This document shows, in pieces, positions 1 through 6,806 of a stretch of 10,142 nucleotides of DNA; position 1 is the first letter of the stretch, and each line of letters opens with the position of its first letter. The stretch comes from CAZWVR01 sp964637235 (GTDB lineage: Bacteria > Bacteroidota > Bacteroidia > Bacteroidales > S143-33), in assembly GCA_964637235.1 (NCBI GenBank), contig CAZWVR010000085.1:1-10142 (forward strand), given 5' to 3'. The notes under the pieces are model-generated. The model did not search any database. It saw only the letters and a list, made by a program, of their open reading frames with translations, and was not told the DNA's origin. The position numbers and the translations under genes were made by a program.

Positions 1-854
1 ATTACGGCAAGTAAACCGAGAAAAAATAATGGTCTTTCAACTATTTTAAACTGATGTTCAACTATTTTTAGATATGAAAGATACAATAAGATAATAAAAC
101 CAATTAAAAAACTAAACAGACCTATGGTTCCAAAAAAATGCATAGGTTTTTTGATAAAATTACTTAAAAAAGTGATAGTAAGCAGATCTAAAAAGCCGTT
201 AATAAAACGTGAAAAACCATATTTTGAAGTACCATATTTACGTTTTTGATGTTTTACTACTTTTTCACCTATTTTTTTAAAACCTGCATTTTTTGCTAAA
301 ACCGGAATGTAACGATGCATTTCTCCATATACCTCAATACTTTTAACAACCTTATTTTTGTATGCTTTTAATCCACAATTAAAATCATGAAGATGGATGC
401 CTGTTATTATTCTTGCAACCCAATTAAAAATTTTACTGGGTAAATTTTTAGACAAAAAAGGGTCATAGCGTTTCTTTTTCCAACCTGATACTAAATCGTA
501 ATCATCCTCTACAATCATACGATAAAGTTCTGGTATCTCCTCAGGATTATCTTGTAAATCCGCATCCATAGTTATAACTACTTTGCCTTTTGCCTTTTGG
601 AAACCTACATGCAATGCAGCTGCTTTTCCGTAATTTTTTCTAAATTTTACAGCACGTATATTAGGATTTAATTGCTTCAAACCCTCAATAACCTCCCATG
701 AATTATCTATACTTCCATCATCTATAAAAATTATTTCATAAGAAAAATTATGTTCTTTCATAACTCTCTTTATCCAACTTTCGAGCTCAGGCAAAGATTC
801 TGCCTCATTATACAATGGTATTACTATGGAAATTTGCAAATTATCTTCTTCCAT
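1..854 (-). CDS. DPM1-like family 2 glycosyltransferase, membrane-anchored (3' end cut by window)
   Basis: This is a GT-A-fold glycosyltransferase, probably moving a sugar from a nucleotide donor onto a polyprenyl phosphate at the inner face of the cytoplasmic membrane. The 284 visible residues start MEEDNLQISIVIPLYNEAES, the usual nucleotide-binding N-terminus of family 2. Further marks are DDGS at 45-48, FRKNYGKAAAL at 71-81, the metal-binding DADLQD at 97-102, DFNCGLKAY at 157-165, GEMHRYIPVL at 177-186 and a basic KYGTSKYG segment at 206-213. Two hydrophobic stretches follow (about 240-262, and from 275 to the window edge), as in DPM1/ArnC-like enzymes with a C-terminal membrane hairpin. 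Related proteins run to about 310-320 residues, so roughly 30 are missing. ATG at 854 is chosen because it sets the family N-terminus; the ATG at 858 is in another frame and stops within six codons. Family assignment is secure; donor and acceptor cannot be read from the sequence. Confidence 0.9.
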   Translation of the reverse strand, partial: MEEDNLQISIVIPLYNEAESLPELESWIKRVMKEHNFSYEIIFIDDGSIDNSWEVIEGLKQLNPNIRAVKFRKNYGKAAALHVGFQKAKGKVVITMDADLQDNPEEIPELYRMIVEDDYDLVSGWKKKRYDPFLSKNLPSKIFNWVARIITGIHLHDFNCGLKAYKNKVVKSIEVYGEMHRYIPVLAKNAGFKKIGEKVVKHQKRKYGTSKYGFSRFINGFLDLLTITFLSNFIKKPMHFFGTIGLFSFLIGFIILLYLSYLKIVEHQFKIVERPLFFLGLLAV

Positions 855-876
855 ACATCGAATTTAAATAGCTTAT

Positions 877-907
877 CAAAAATATACCTAAAAATAGAAA
901 AAACAAA
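877..907 (-). promoter_or_regulatory. Bacteroidota-type promoter of the glycosyltransferase gene
   Basis: Read on the minus strand, TTTG (907-904), 19 bases, then TATTTTTG (884-877) matches the Bacteroidota housekeeping consensus TTTG-N19-21-TAnnTTTG exactly. The -7 element ends 22 bases before the ATG at 854, giving a short leader without a Shine-Dalgarno site, as is normal for this phylum. In AT-rich DNA chance matches happen; the correct spacing and placement support it. Confidence 0.6.
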
Positions 908-955
908 ATCTTTATTTTGCTCAAAAAAATAAATAAAAACGCACATTCAGAAATT

Positions 956-987
956 ATTGAAATTTTCAGAAGGTTTTTATAAACTTG
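956..987 (+). promoter_or_regulatory. Possible promoter of tgt
   Basis: ATTG (956-959), 20 bases, then TAAACTTG (980-987) resembles the Bacteroidota promoter with one mismatch in each element. It ends 24 bases before the ATG at 1012, the same leader length as the better-matching promoters in this window. It is the best candidate I see in the divergent intergenic region, but the match is imperfect. Confidence 0.35.
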
Positions 988-1011
988 TGCCCCAATTTAT
1001 AAAATTTGCCT

Positions 1012-2142
1012 ATGGAATTTGACCTAATCCATACAGATAAACATTCAAAAGCACGCGCCGGTGTATTGCGAACAGATCACGGCGATATAGACACGCCAAT
1101 ATTTATGCCAGTTGGTACTCTGGGAACAGTTAAAGCAGTGCATCAAAGAGAATTAAAAAACGATATAAAAGCTCAAATAATCCTTGCAAATACTTATCAC
1201 TTGTATTTACGTCCGGGCATAGAAGTGTTAAAAAAGGCAGGAGGACTTCATAAATTTATGAACTGGAATAAACCTATTCTAACGGATAGTGGAGGCTTTC
1301 AAGTTTATTCTCTTGCTTCAATGCGAAAACTAAGCACGGAAGGCATTAAATTCCGTTCCCATATAGATGGCTCTTATCATACTTTTACCCCGGAGAACAA
1401 TATTGAAATTCAACGCATTATAGGGTCAGATATAATGATGGCATTAGACGAATGCCCACCCTATCCATCAGATTATAAATATGCTAAAAAATCACTGGAA
1501 CTTACAGAACTATGGCTTGAAAGAGGATACACACATTACATAAAAACAAAACCTTTATACGGGCATTCACAGGCATTTTTCCCAATTATTCAAGGAAGCA
1601 CTTATGAAGATCTTAGGATACGTTCTGCAAAAAACGCTATAAAATATGACACAATAGGATATGCTCATGGTGGATTAGCCGTCGGAGAACCCACTGAAAC
1701 AATGTATAAACTAATAGAATTAGTTAATAATATCCTACCGGAAAATAAAGCCAGATATCTTATGGGAGTAGGTACACCTGAAAACATTCTGGAAAGTATA
1801 GAAAGAGGCATTGATATGTTCGATTGTGTAATGCCGACACGAAACGGTAGAAATGCTATGCTTTTTACTAAAAATGGAATTATTAATATCAGAAATGCAA
1901 AATGGAAATACGACTTCTCCCCTATTGACCCTGAAAGTGATATCTTTGTAGATAAAGAATATTCAAAAGCATATCTACGTCATTTATTTATAGCAAATGA
2001 AAGACTGGCTGCCCAAATAGCTTCTATTCATAATCTGGGCTTTTACCTATGGCTCGTAAAACAAGCAAGAGAACATATCCTAAATGATACATATACAAAA
2101 TGGAAACAAGAAATTCTGCCAAAAATTACCAAAAGATTATAA
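1012..2142 (+). CDS. tgt: Queuine/preQ1 tRNA-ribosyltransferase (tRNA-guanine transglycosylase)
   Basis: This cytoplasmic TIM-barrel enzyme exchanges guanine-34 in GUN-anticodon tRNAs (Asp, Asn, His, Tyr) for the queuosine precursor preQ1. Visible landmarks are TDSGGFQ at 91-97, whose D92 matches the active-site aspartate; DEC at 146-148; GGLAVGE at 220-226; and MFDCVMPTRNGRN at 269-281, whose D271 matches the catalytic nucleophile. Cys148 and Val224 fit the preQ1-selective bacterial pocket rather than the eukaryotic queuine form. The canonical CxCxxC zinc cysteines of the C-terminus are absent: the protein has only two cysteines, at 148 and 272. The region reads DFSPIDPESD at 301-310 and continues to the conserved IHNL. 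From memory, this is normal for Bacteroidota Tgt. The 376-residue length fits the family. An in-frame TTG at 1006 would add two residues; ATG at 1012 is preferred because the family begins MxFxL. The gene after it is not the LptG-type permease I usually associate with tgt in this phylum. Confidence 0.97.
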   Translation: MEFDLIHTDKHSKARAGVLRTDHGDIDTPIFMPVGTLGTVKAVHQRELKNDIKAQIILANTYHLYLRPGIEVLKKAGGLHKFMNWNKPILTDSGGFQVYSLASMRKLSTEGIKFRSHIDGSYHTFTPENNIEIQRIIGSDIMMALDECPPYPSDYKYAKKSLELTELWLERGYTHYIKTKPLYGHSQAFFPIIQGSTYEDLRIRSAKNAIKYDTIGYAHGGLAVGEPTETMYKLIELVNNILPENKARYLMGVGTPENILESIERGIDMFDCVMPTRNGRNAMLFTKNGIINIRNAKWKYDFSPIDPESDIFVDKEYSKAYLRHLFIANERLAAQIASIHNLGFYLWLVKQAREHILNDTYTKWKQEILPKITKRL

Positions 2143-2174
2143 TTTGCTTTTTTTAGATAATGGCTTTATTTTTG
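2143..2174 (+). promoter_or_regulatory. Bacteroidota-type promoter of the tandem SiaB-like gene
   Basis: TTTG (2143-2146), 20 bases, then TATTTTTG (2167-2174) is an exact match to TTTG-N19-21-TAnnTTTG. The -33 element begins directly after the tgt stop codon, and the -7 element ends 25 bases before the ATG at 2200. The downstream gene is therefore probably transcribed on its own and need not be part of a tgt operon. Confidence 0.6.
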
Positions 2175-2199
2175 TGTCAACTTTTTAGTATCATAACTA

Positions 2200-3339
2200 A
2201 TGAGAAAACTCCTGCTTACAGATTACAGTTTTATTCTTGATTTATTGTTTAATTCTGACGAGGAAACTTTTAATTATTTTTATAGAGGCAGAATTGATTA
2301 CAATCTAACCGGATATTTGTTATCATTAGCTGAAGCTAAAATAAAAAAAGATAAATCTATAAAAGCAAAAACAAAGAAGCGCGTATTTCATATAATGGTA
2401 GAGAGTATCCAAAATATTAGCAAACATCAACTTAAAATCAAAAATTATAACAATCTATCCTTTTTTGCAATACAAAAATATCGCAGCATATACTTTATAA
2501 CTACCGGAAACATCATAGATAAAAAACATATACAAATCTTACGCAATAAACTGGATATTGTAAATCAAAAAACATATCAAGAACTTACAGAATATTATAA
2601 AAAAATATTAAACGACGGAGAATTCTCAGAAAAAGGCGGAGCAGGTTTAGGATTGATTGAAATAGCCAGAAAGTCTGGAAACAAACTTAAATATGACTTT
2701 ATCCCTATCGATGATAACATTTCATTCTTTTATTTACATACCTACATAAATACCTCAGATACTGATGTCCATTACATACCTTCCGTTTTTGAATTTGACT
2801 ATATAAAAAGACTTCACGCTCTTTTAATAGAACAAAATATAGTTCTTGTTTTTTCTAGTGTCTTTGACCAACGTAATCTCATTGCTCTAATTAGCCTTTT
2901 AAATAATCATTTAACAGGTGGAAATATACTTATCAAAAAACGCATAATTTCCTCACTCATAGAGCTTCTACAAAATATAATCAAACATGGAAAAATAAAC
3001 ATAAACGGTAAAAAACTCCCCTTGGGAATATTTTTTATAAATTTCCAAAATAACTCAATATGCTTAAACACTATAAACTATATTCCCAATGCTTCTATTG
3101 AGGAAATAAAAAATTTCTTCTTATGGCTAAATTCAATGACTGTTGAGGAATTAGAAGATTATTACAATCTACAACTTTTCAAAATAAATGACAGCGACGA
3201 AGAAGAGAAAAGCAATAAATTAGGACTTGTAGAAATTCGGCTAAAAACAAAAGGGAAAATATATTATGACATCGTGAATTTGGATAAAGAAAAATCTATA
3301 CTTTCCATTCAGATATGCTTCCCCTTCACTGAAAATTAA
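2200..3339 (+). CDS. Tandem SiaB-like (DUF6272) protein kinase, two GHKL-type domains
   Basis: Residues 1-185 resemble SiaB-family kinases, which phosphorylate the small regulator SiaC in threonine-kinase/PP2C-phosphatase partner-switch circuits. An N-box-like helix at 68-76 has E68, N72 and H76. GN at 103-104 is followed by a helix with NQKTYQELTEYY at 122-133, and the ATP-lid/G-box is EKGGAGLGLIEIARKSG at 144-160. Residues 197-379 repeat the pattern: E255, N259 and H263 in ELLQNIIKHG, then MTVEELEDYY at 313-322, then KSNKLGLVEIRLKTKGK at 337-353. The second copy lacks the glycines before LGL, so ATP binding there may be weak or lost. There is no signal peptide or membrane segment, so it is cytoplasmic. 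Typical SiaB proteins are about half this length and I know them next to SiaC (DUF1987), which is not in this window. The family call rests on motif recall and was not searched. Enzymatic activity is inferred. Confidence 0.75.
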   Translation: MRKLLLTDYSFILDLLFNSDEETFNYFYRGRIDYNLTGYLLSLAEAKIKKDKSIKAKTKKRVFHIMVESIQNISKHQLKIKNYNNLSFFAIQKYRSIYFITTGNIIDKKHIQILRNKLDIVNQKTYQELTEYYKKILNDGEFSEKGGAGLGLIEIARKSGNKLKYDFIPIDDNISFFYLHTYINTSDTDVHYIPSVFEFDYIKRLHALLIEQNIVLVFSSVFDQRNLIALISLLNNHLTGGNILIKKRIISSLIELLQNIIKHGKININGKKLPLGIFFINFQNNSICLNTINYIPNASIEEIKNFFLWLNSMTVEELEDYYNLQLFKINDSDEEEKSNKLGLVEIRLKTKGKIYYDIVNLDKEKSILSIQICFPFTEN

Positions 3340-3378
3340 AGTTTATAGATTATCTCAAAAATAAAATCTGGCTGAATA

Positions 3379-3400
3379 TTACCGTAAAAATAATCGGTAA
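3379..3400. terminator. Weak hairpin between convergent genes
   Basis: TTACCG (3379-3384) and CGGTAA (3395-3400) form a 6-bp stem with a 10-base loop in the 68-base gap between the convergent genes ending at 3339 and 3408. The position suits a bidirectional terminator, but the stem is short and neither strand shows a clean T-tract after it. Confidence 0.25.
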
Positions 3401-3407
3401 AATTAGT

Positions 3408-3626
3408 TCAATGCTTTAAACAATTATTTGAAGTATTCGCTTTTTGCATATATAGATAATCTATGACATAGTCCACTGCTTTATCAGGGGTGTTAGTTTT
3501 ATGAATATTTTTAACTTCCGTTAAGAAATTGTTCAATTCTTTTTCCAAATTTAAAACTTCATTAAGTAGAGAAATTTTTATATCAGAATTTAAGCCTTCA
3601 ACTAAAAGAAAATAAAGATCATTCAT
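3408..3626 (-). CDS. Possible small helical protein of unknown function (72 aa)
   Basis: I do not recognise this protein. The reading frame encodes a small, probably cytoplasmic and largely helical polypeptide. It has an amphipathic leucine-rich stretch around LLNEVLNLEKELNNFLTEVK at residues 20-39 and a tyrosine-rich VDYVIDYLYMQK near the C-terminus. No signal peptide, membrane segment or metal-binding motif is visible. ATG at 3626 is preferred over an in-frame TTG at 3650, which would add eight residues (MRYITKAF). No consensus promoter is visible, so it may be read through from the ROK kinase gene 70 bases upstream on the same strand. It fills most of the space between the kinase and the convergent SiaB-like gene. 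The amino-acid make-up looks like a real protein, but in DNA this AT-rich a chance ORF of this size is possible. Confidence 0.5.
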   Translation of the reverse strand: MNDLYFLLVEGLNSDIKISLLNEVLNLEKELNNFLTEVKNIHKTNTPDKAVDYVIDYLYMQKANTSNNCLKH

Positions 3627-3696
3627 AAACGCTTTTGTTATATAACGCAAAAGACTGATTTTTGTTATAATAGATAAGAAAATTTAATGGAACAAT

Positions 3697-4590
3697 TTAA
3701 AAAATTAAAGTTGCGGCACCTATTGCGGCACCATATTTTTTATGAATTTTAGAATATAAAAATTGTTGCTTATTTCTAAAATTTGGCAATAAAATTTCAT
3801 TAAGAGTTTCAATCATAGCGTCTTTAAAGAGATTTAAGCTATTAGCAATACCTCCAAAAAAGATTACAGCCTGATTATCAAAAAGATGAATATAATTTTT
3901 TAAACCTAAGGCTAAATAATAGCCAGTTTTTTTATAAGCAGTGAGAGCTTTTTTATCACCTTGATAAGCCAAATTAGCAATATGGAAAGCAGAAATTGGC
4001 TTACCACCTAATTCAATATATGTTTGAGTTATTCCTCTATCTGAGACATAAGTTTCTAAACAGCCACGAGAACCGCAAGAACACTGGCGTCCATCAGGGA
4101 TAATGTTTATATGTCCTAATTCACCAGCCCAACCATGAGCCCCATTAAAAATTTCACCATTAACAACAATACCTGAACCAAGTCCTGTACCGATTGTAAT
4201 TACCAAAAAATTAGTATATTTTTTACCATATCCCAGCTTTAACTCTGCTAATGCAATGGCATTTGCATCACTAGTAAGTTTTGTCTTTATCCCGGTTATT
4301 TTTTCCATAATATTGCATACATCAATAGACTTTCCCCAATTTAAATTAGGGGCATTTTCTATTTTACAAGTATAAAAATTAGCATTAGGAGCTCCAATAC
4401 CTATGCCAATAACATTAAATTGATTTTTCAAGGACAATATTAAATCTTTTATAAAAAAAGCAAAATCCTCAAAAGAAGGGAAAAAGCTTGTTTTCTTAGT
4501 TTCAGATCTAAGAATAGAATAATTTTTATCTACAAAAGCTATTTTGATATTAGTGCCTCCAATATCTATACCCAATACAGAATTTATCAT
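3697..4590 (-). CDS. ROK-family sugar kinase (glucokinase-like)
   Basis: This is a cytoplasmic ATP-dependent sugar kinase of the ROK branch of the actin/hexokinase fold, likely acting on glucose or an amino sugar. In order it shows the phosphate-1 loop GIDIGGT at 7-13; SDANAIALAE at 107-116 with catalytic D108; TIGTGLGSG at 132-140; the ROK signature NGAHGWAGELGH at 149-160 with sugar ligands E157 and H160; the zinc motif CSCGSRGCLE at 170-179, where H160 with C170, C172 and C177 make the usual HC3 site; FFGGIA at 244-249; and YGAAIGAA at 286-293. The 297-residue length and complete motif set indicate an active enzyme, and there is no DNA-binding N-terminus, so it is a kinase and not a ROK repressor. 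Its ATG overlaps the stop of the upstream TPR gene as ATGA, so the two are probably translationally coupled. Glucokinase is the default guess; N-acetylglucosamine, N-acetylmannosamine or fructose kinase cannot be excluded. Confidence 0.93.
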   Translation of the reverse strand: MINSVLGIDIGGTNIKIAFVDKNYSILRSETKKTSFFPSFEDFAFFIKDLILSLKNQFNVIGIGIGAPNANFYTCKIENAPNLNWGKSIDVCNIMEKITGIKTKLTSDANAIALAELKLGYGKKYTNFLVITIGTGLGSGIVVNGEIFNGAHGWAGELGHINIIPDGRQCSCGSRGCLETYVSDRGITQTYIELGGKPISAFHIANLAYQGDKKALTAYKKTGYYLALGLKNYIHLFDNQAVIFFGGIANSLNLFKDAMIETLNEILLPNFRNKQQFLYSKIHKKYGAAIGAATLIF

Positions 4591-6758
4591 AAAATAGCAT
4601 TTACTCTTATATAATCAAGCATAAGTTGCCACTGAAATGAAGTTATCCCATAATTTTGCAAAATTTCCTTATCTTGTTCAAAATCATTAAAGAAATCTTC
4701 TTTTTTCTGATATTTATGCAAAGCTTTCAAATAACTTTCAGCAGCGTTCTGGCTATTGCCTTCTATCCAAAGGATATGTCCATAATTAAGATAATCGTAA
4801 GCAGAAGGTTTATGCTCCATTATTTTGTTATAATATTTAAAAGCAGCTTCTTTATTGCCATCCAAAAGATATGTCCAAGCAATCAATCTCATTATTTTAA
4901 TGTTATTCGGATTGGAGTATTCAATTTTAAAAAAATATTCAAGGGCTTTTTTATAATCCTTCAACATCAAAAAAGTTTTTCCTAAGAACATTTGAATATG
5001 GATGTCATCAGGAGAATAACGTTCTGCTTTTTTATAATAATCCATAGCTTTCTGATAATTTCCTATTTTAAAAGCCGAGTATGCAATTTTTTTATATATC
5101 CATTTTTTTTCAGCATCTAAGAATTCAGCATATTCATAATATTTTAAAGCTAAATCGTAACGCTTCATATTTTGATAAGCATAAGCTAAATGCTCATAAT
5201 TATATGCAGATTTTTTATTATAGTCGTCAATTAAAACAGCATAAGCTTTAACTGCCTGCGGATAAAATTTTTTCACAAACAACAGATTAGCAGCTTCTTC
5301 AAGAATTTTAGGATAGTCTGAAATAACTTTTAAAGTTTCAGAATTATAAATATCAGTTTCGAGTTCAAAGACATTTTCAAAATTCTCTTTAAAAGGACTA
5401 ATATTATAAAATCTGTATAAATCCTGAACATATTGAACTATATAATGTTGATAACGCAATTGAGGTTTTAGGAGTTCATCCTCCTTATTTAGTTCTGTTA
5501 AATTTTGGGCTTCATGGGAAAAAAGACCTAAAAGCAGCTCCCTCTGAAAAAAAGGTATGTTTGATAAATTAAAGACAAAAGAATACTTATCAGAATTGCA
5601 CATATAAAATATCTCGCTTACATTTTCCAGAAATTTTTTCAATTTATTTTCTCTTATATTCAAACCTCGTAAAGACTCCTGAACCATAGGATTATCGGCA
5701 TAAAAAGGCATAAACCAATTCATAGGTTCACTAAAAAACGGAAAGTTCTTTAAGTTTTCAAAAGCGGTTATAAACACATCGCTTCCTTCTAATTGTTTCA
5801 TAGAAAACTGCTGCATTTTATCCAAAAAAGAAGTTTGTTCCTCAAAAATCTGTTCCCATTCTGGATGCTCCTCATTTATAAGATCTTCTATTTCGTCTAT
5901 ATTTAACTTATCCAAAAAGCCCTCTCGCAATTTTTGCATTTCGGGGTATATCTCTTCTTCAAATTCTTTAATAATATTTTTCGTTTCCTTAGCTCTAATC
6001 AATTGTAGGACAACAATTTCAATATGTTTATTAAAATCTGTAATTTTAGCTTCTGTGTCGGAAAGCCATTTTTTAATTTGCGGGAAATATTTAAGTCTAT
6101 TCTCATAAAAATATAAAATTAAGATAATGCCTACGATAGCTCTATGCCATAATAATGGTTCCGAATTTTCCCAAAAATAATGATATAAATGAAACAATAG
6201 AGAAAATTTTTCCAAATCAAAGAAATTTAACATGCTGATAGTCAATGCAGAAATTAAAATTGCTTTATAAATATTCTGTTTATCAGCAATATTATCAGTT
6301 TTACTTTCAAAAAAAGATGTAAGTTTTTTAACACCTTCGTCAGAAAGCTTATTAGTAAAAAGCAATGTATAAAACAGTGTTCTCAAATTGCTATCATCTG
6401 ATAAATCTTTATTAAGTAAATTTTCTACCAATAAATTCTCATCTTGCACTATTTCAAGCCAGCCTATAAGAGGATTTTGTCCAATTACATAATTTTTTTT
6501 GTAAAAATTTTTCAAATAATCTATAACTTCATATAATCGGATTATCATTCCATTTATAAGTTCCTTAGTATTAGGGTCTTGCACACCTTTGACAAAATAT
6601 TGTAGTAAAACTTTATAATTTTCTACCTGCTGATCGTATATCTTTTTACATACAAAGCAATCGTAATTTACAAGTATTAGTTTCAATTCTTTTAACGCAT
6701 CAAATAGTTTACCTTGATGGAGCAAAAGTTCTATATTTTTGATATCTTGGGGTTTCAT
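4587..6758 (-). CDS. Large TPR protein, Bacteroidota-type, unknown function
   Basis: This is a cytoplasmic 723-residue protein without signal peptide or membrane segment. The C-terminal part, about residues 484-685, is an array of five to six tetratricopeptide repeats, for example YEHLAYAYQNMKRYDLALKY followed by units containing KIGNYQKAMDYYKKA and MLKDYKKALEYF. These give a protein-binding solenoid. The N-terminal 250 residues are helical and carry a CxxC pair (YDCFVCKK). A central segment near residue 345 reads FFSEPMNWFMPFYADNP, which I associate with uncharacterised TPR proteins of Bacteroidota. An in-frame TTG at 6776 would add six residues, but it lies inside the -7 promoter element at 6774-6781, so ATG at 6758 is the likely start. 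The stop overlaps the ROK kinase start by four bases, so a role tied to that kinase is possible. Its partners are unknown. Confidence 0.85.
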   Translation of the reverse strand: MKPQDIKNIELLLHQGKLFDALKELKLILVNYDCFVCKKIYDQQVENYKVLLQYFVKGVQDPNTKELINGMIIRLYEVIDYLKNFYKKNYVIGQNPLIGWLEIVQDENLLVENLLNKDLSDDSNLRTLFYTLLFTNKLSDEGVKKLTSFFESKTDNIADKQNIYKAILISALTISMLNFFDLEKFSLLFHLYHYFWENSEPLLWHRAIVGIILILYFYENRLKYFPQIKKWLSDTEAKITDFNKHIEIVVLQLIRAKETKNIIKEFEEEIYPEMQKLREGFLDKLNIDEIEDLINEEHPEWEQIFEEQTSFLDKMQQFSMKQLEGSDVFITAFENLKNFPFFSEPMNWFMPFYADNPMVQESLRGLNIRENKLKKFLENVSEIFYMCNSDKYSFVFNLSNIPFFQRELLLGLFSHEAQNLTELNKEDELLKPQLRYQHYIVQYVQDLYRFYNISPFKENFENVFELETDIYNSETLKVISDYPKILEEAANLLFVKKFYPQAVKAYAVLIDDYNKKSAYNYEHLAYAYQNMKRYDLALKYYEYAEFLDAEKKWIYKKIAYSAFKIGNYQKAMDYYKKAERYSPDDIHIQMFLGKTFLMLKDYKKALEYFFKIEYSNPNNIKIMRLIAWTYLLDGNKEAAFKYYNKIMEHKPSAYDYLNYGHILWIEGNSQNAAESYLKALHKYQKKEDFFNDFEQDKEILQNYGITSFQWQLMLDYIRVNAIL

Positions 6759-6773
6759 ATACAAAGCTTTTAA

Positions 6774-6805
6774 CAAAAATAGAAATTTTTTGGCTTATAA
6801 ATAAA
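6774..6805 (-). promoter_or_regulatory. Bacteroidota-type promoter of the TPR-ROK operon
   Basis: On the minus strand TTTA (6805-6802), 20 bases, then TATTTTTG (6781-6774) fits the Bacteroidota promoter with one mismatch in the -33 element and a perfect -7 element. It lies just past the stop of the thioredoxin gene at 6807 and ends 15 bases before the ATG at 6758. It implies that the TPR and ROK genes are transcribed separately from the thioredoxin gene, and it rules against the upstream TTG as start codon. Confidence 0.5.
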
Positions 6806-6806
6806 A

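Noticed and set aside
750..932. 60-codon plus-strand ORF
   Set aside because: It lies mostly antisense to the well-supported glycosyltransferase start, has a low-complexity sequence (Phe, Ile, Lys, Leu) and no recognisable features.
1006..1011. TTG start for tgt at 1006
   Set aside because: The ATG at 1012 gives the family-typical N-terminus MxFxL; the TTG adds only Met-Pro.
1012..3339. tgt and the SiaB-like gene as one operon
   Set aside because: An exact-match promoter fills the gap starting at the base after the tgt stop codon, so separate transcription is more likely, although read-through is not excluded.
3661..3680. Sigma70-like TATAAT at about 3665 on the plus strand
   Set aside because: There is no matching -35 element, no plus-strand gene downstream, and the phylum uses a different promoter consensus; it is expected by chance in such AT-rich DNA.
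4656..4985. 109-codon plus-strand ORF, rich in Phe and Ile
   Set aside because: It is antisense to the TPR repeats of the large minus-strand gene; its hydrophobicity is what the complement of Lys/Glu/Asn-rich codons gives.
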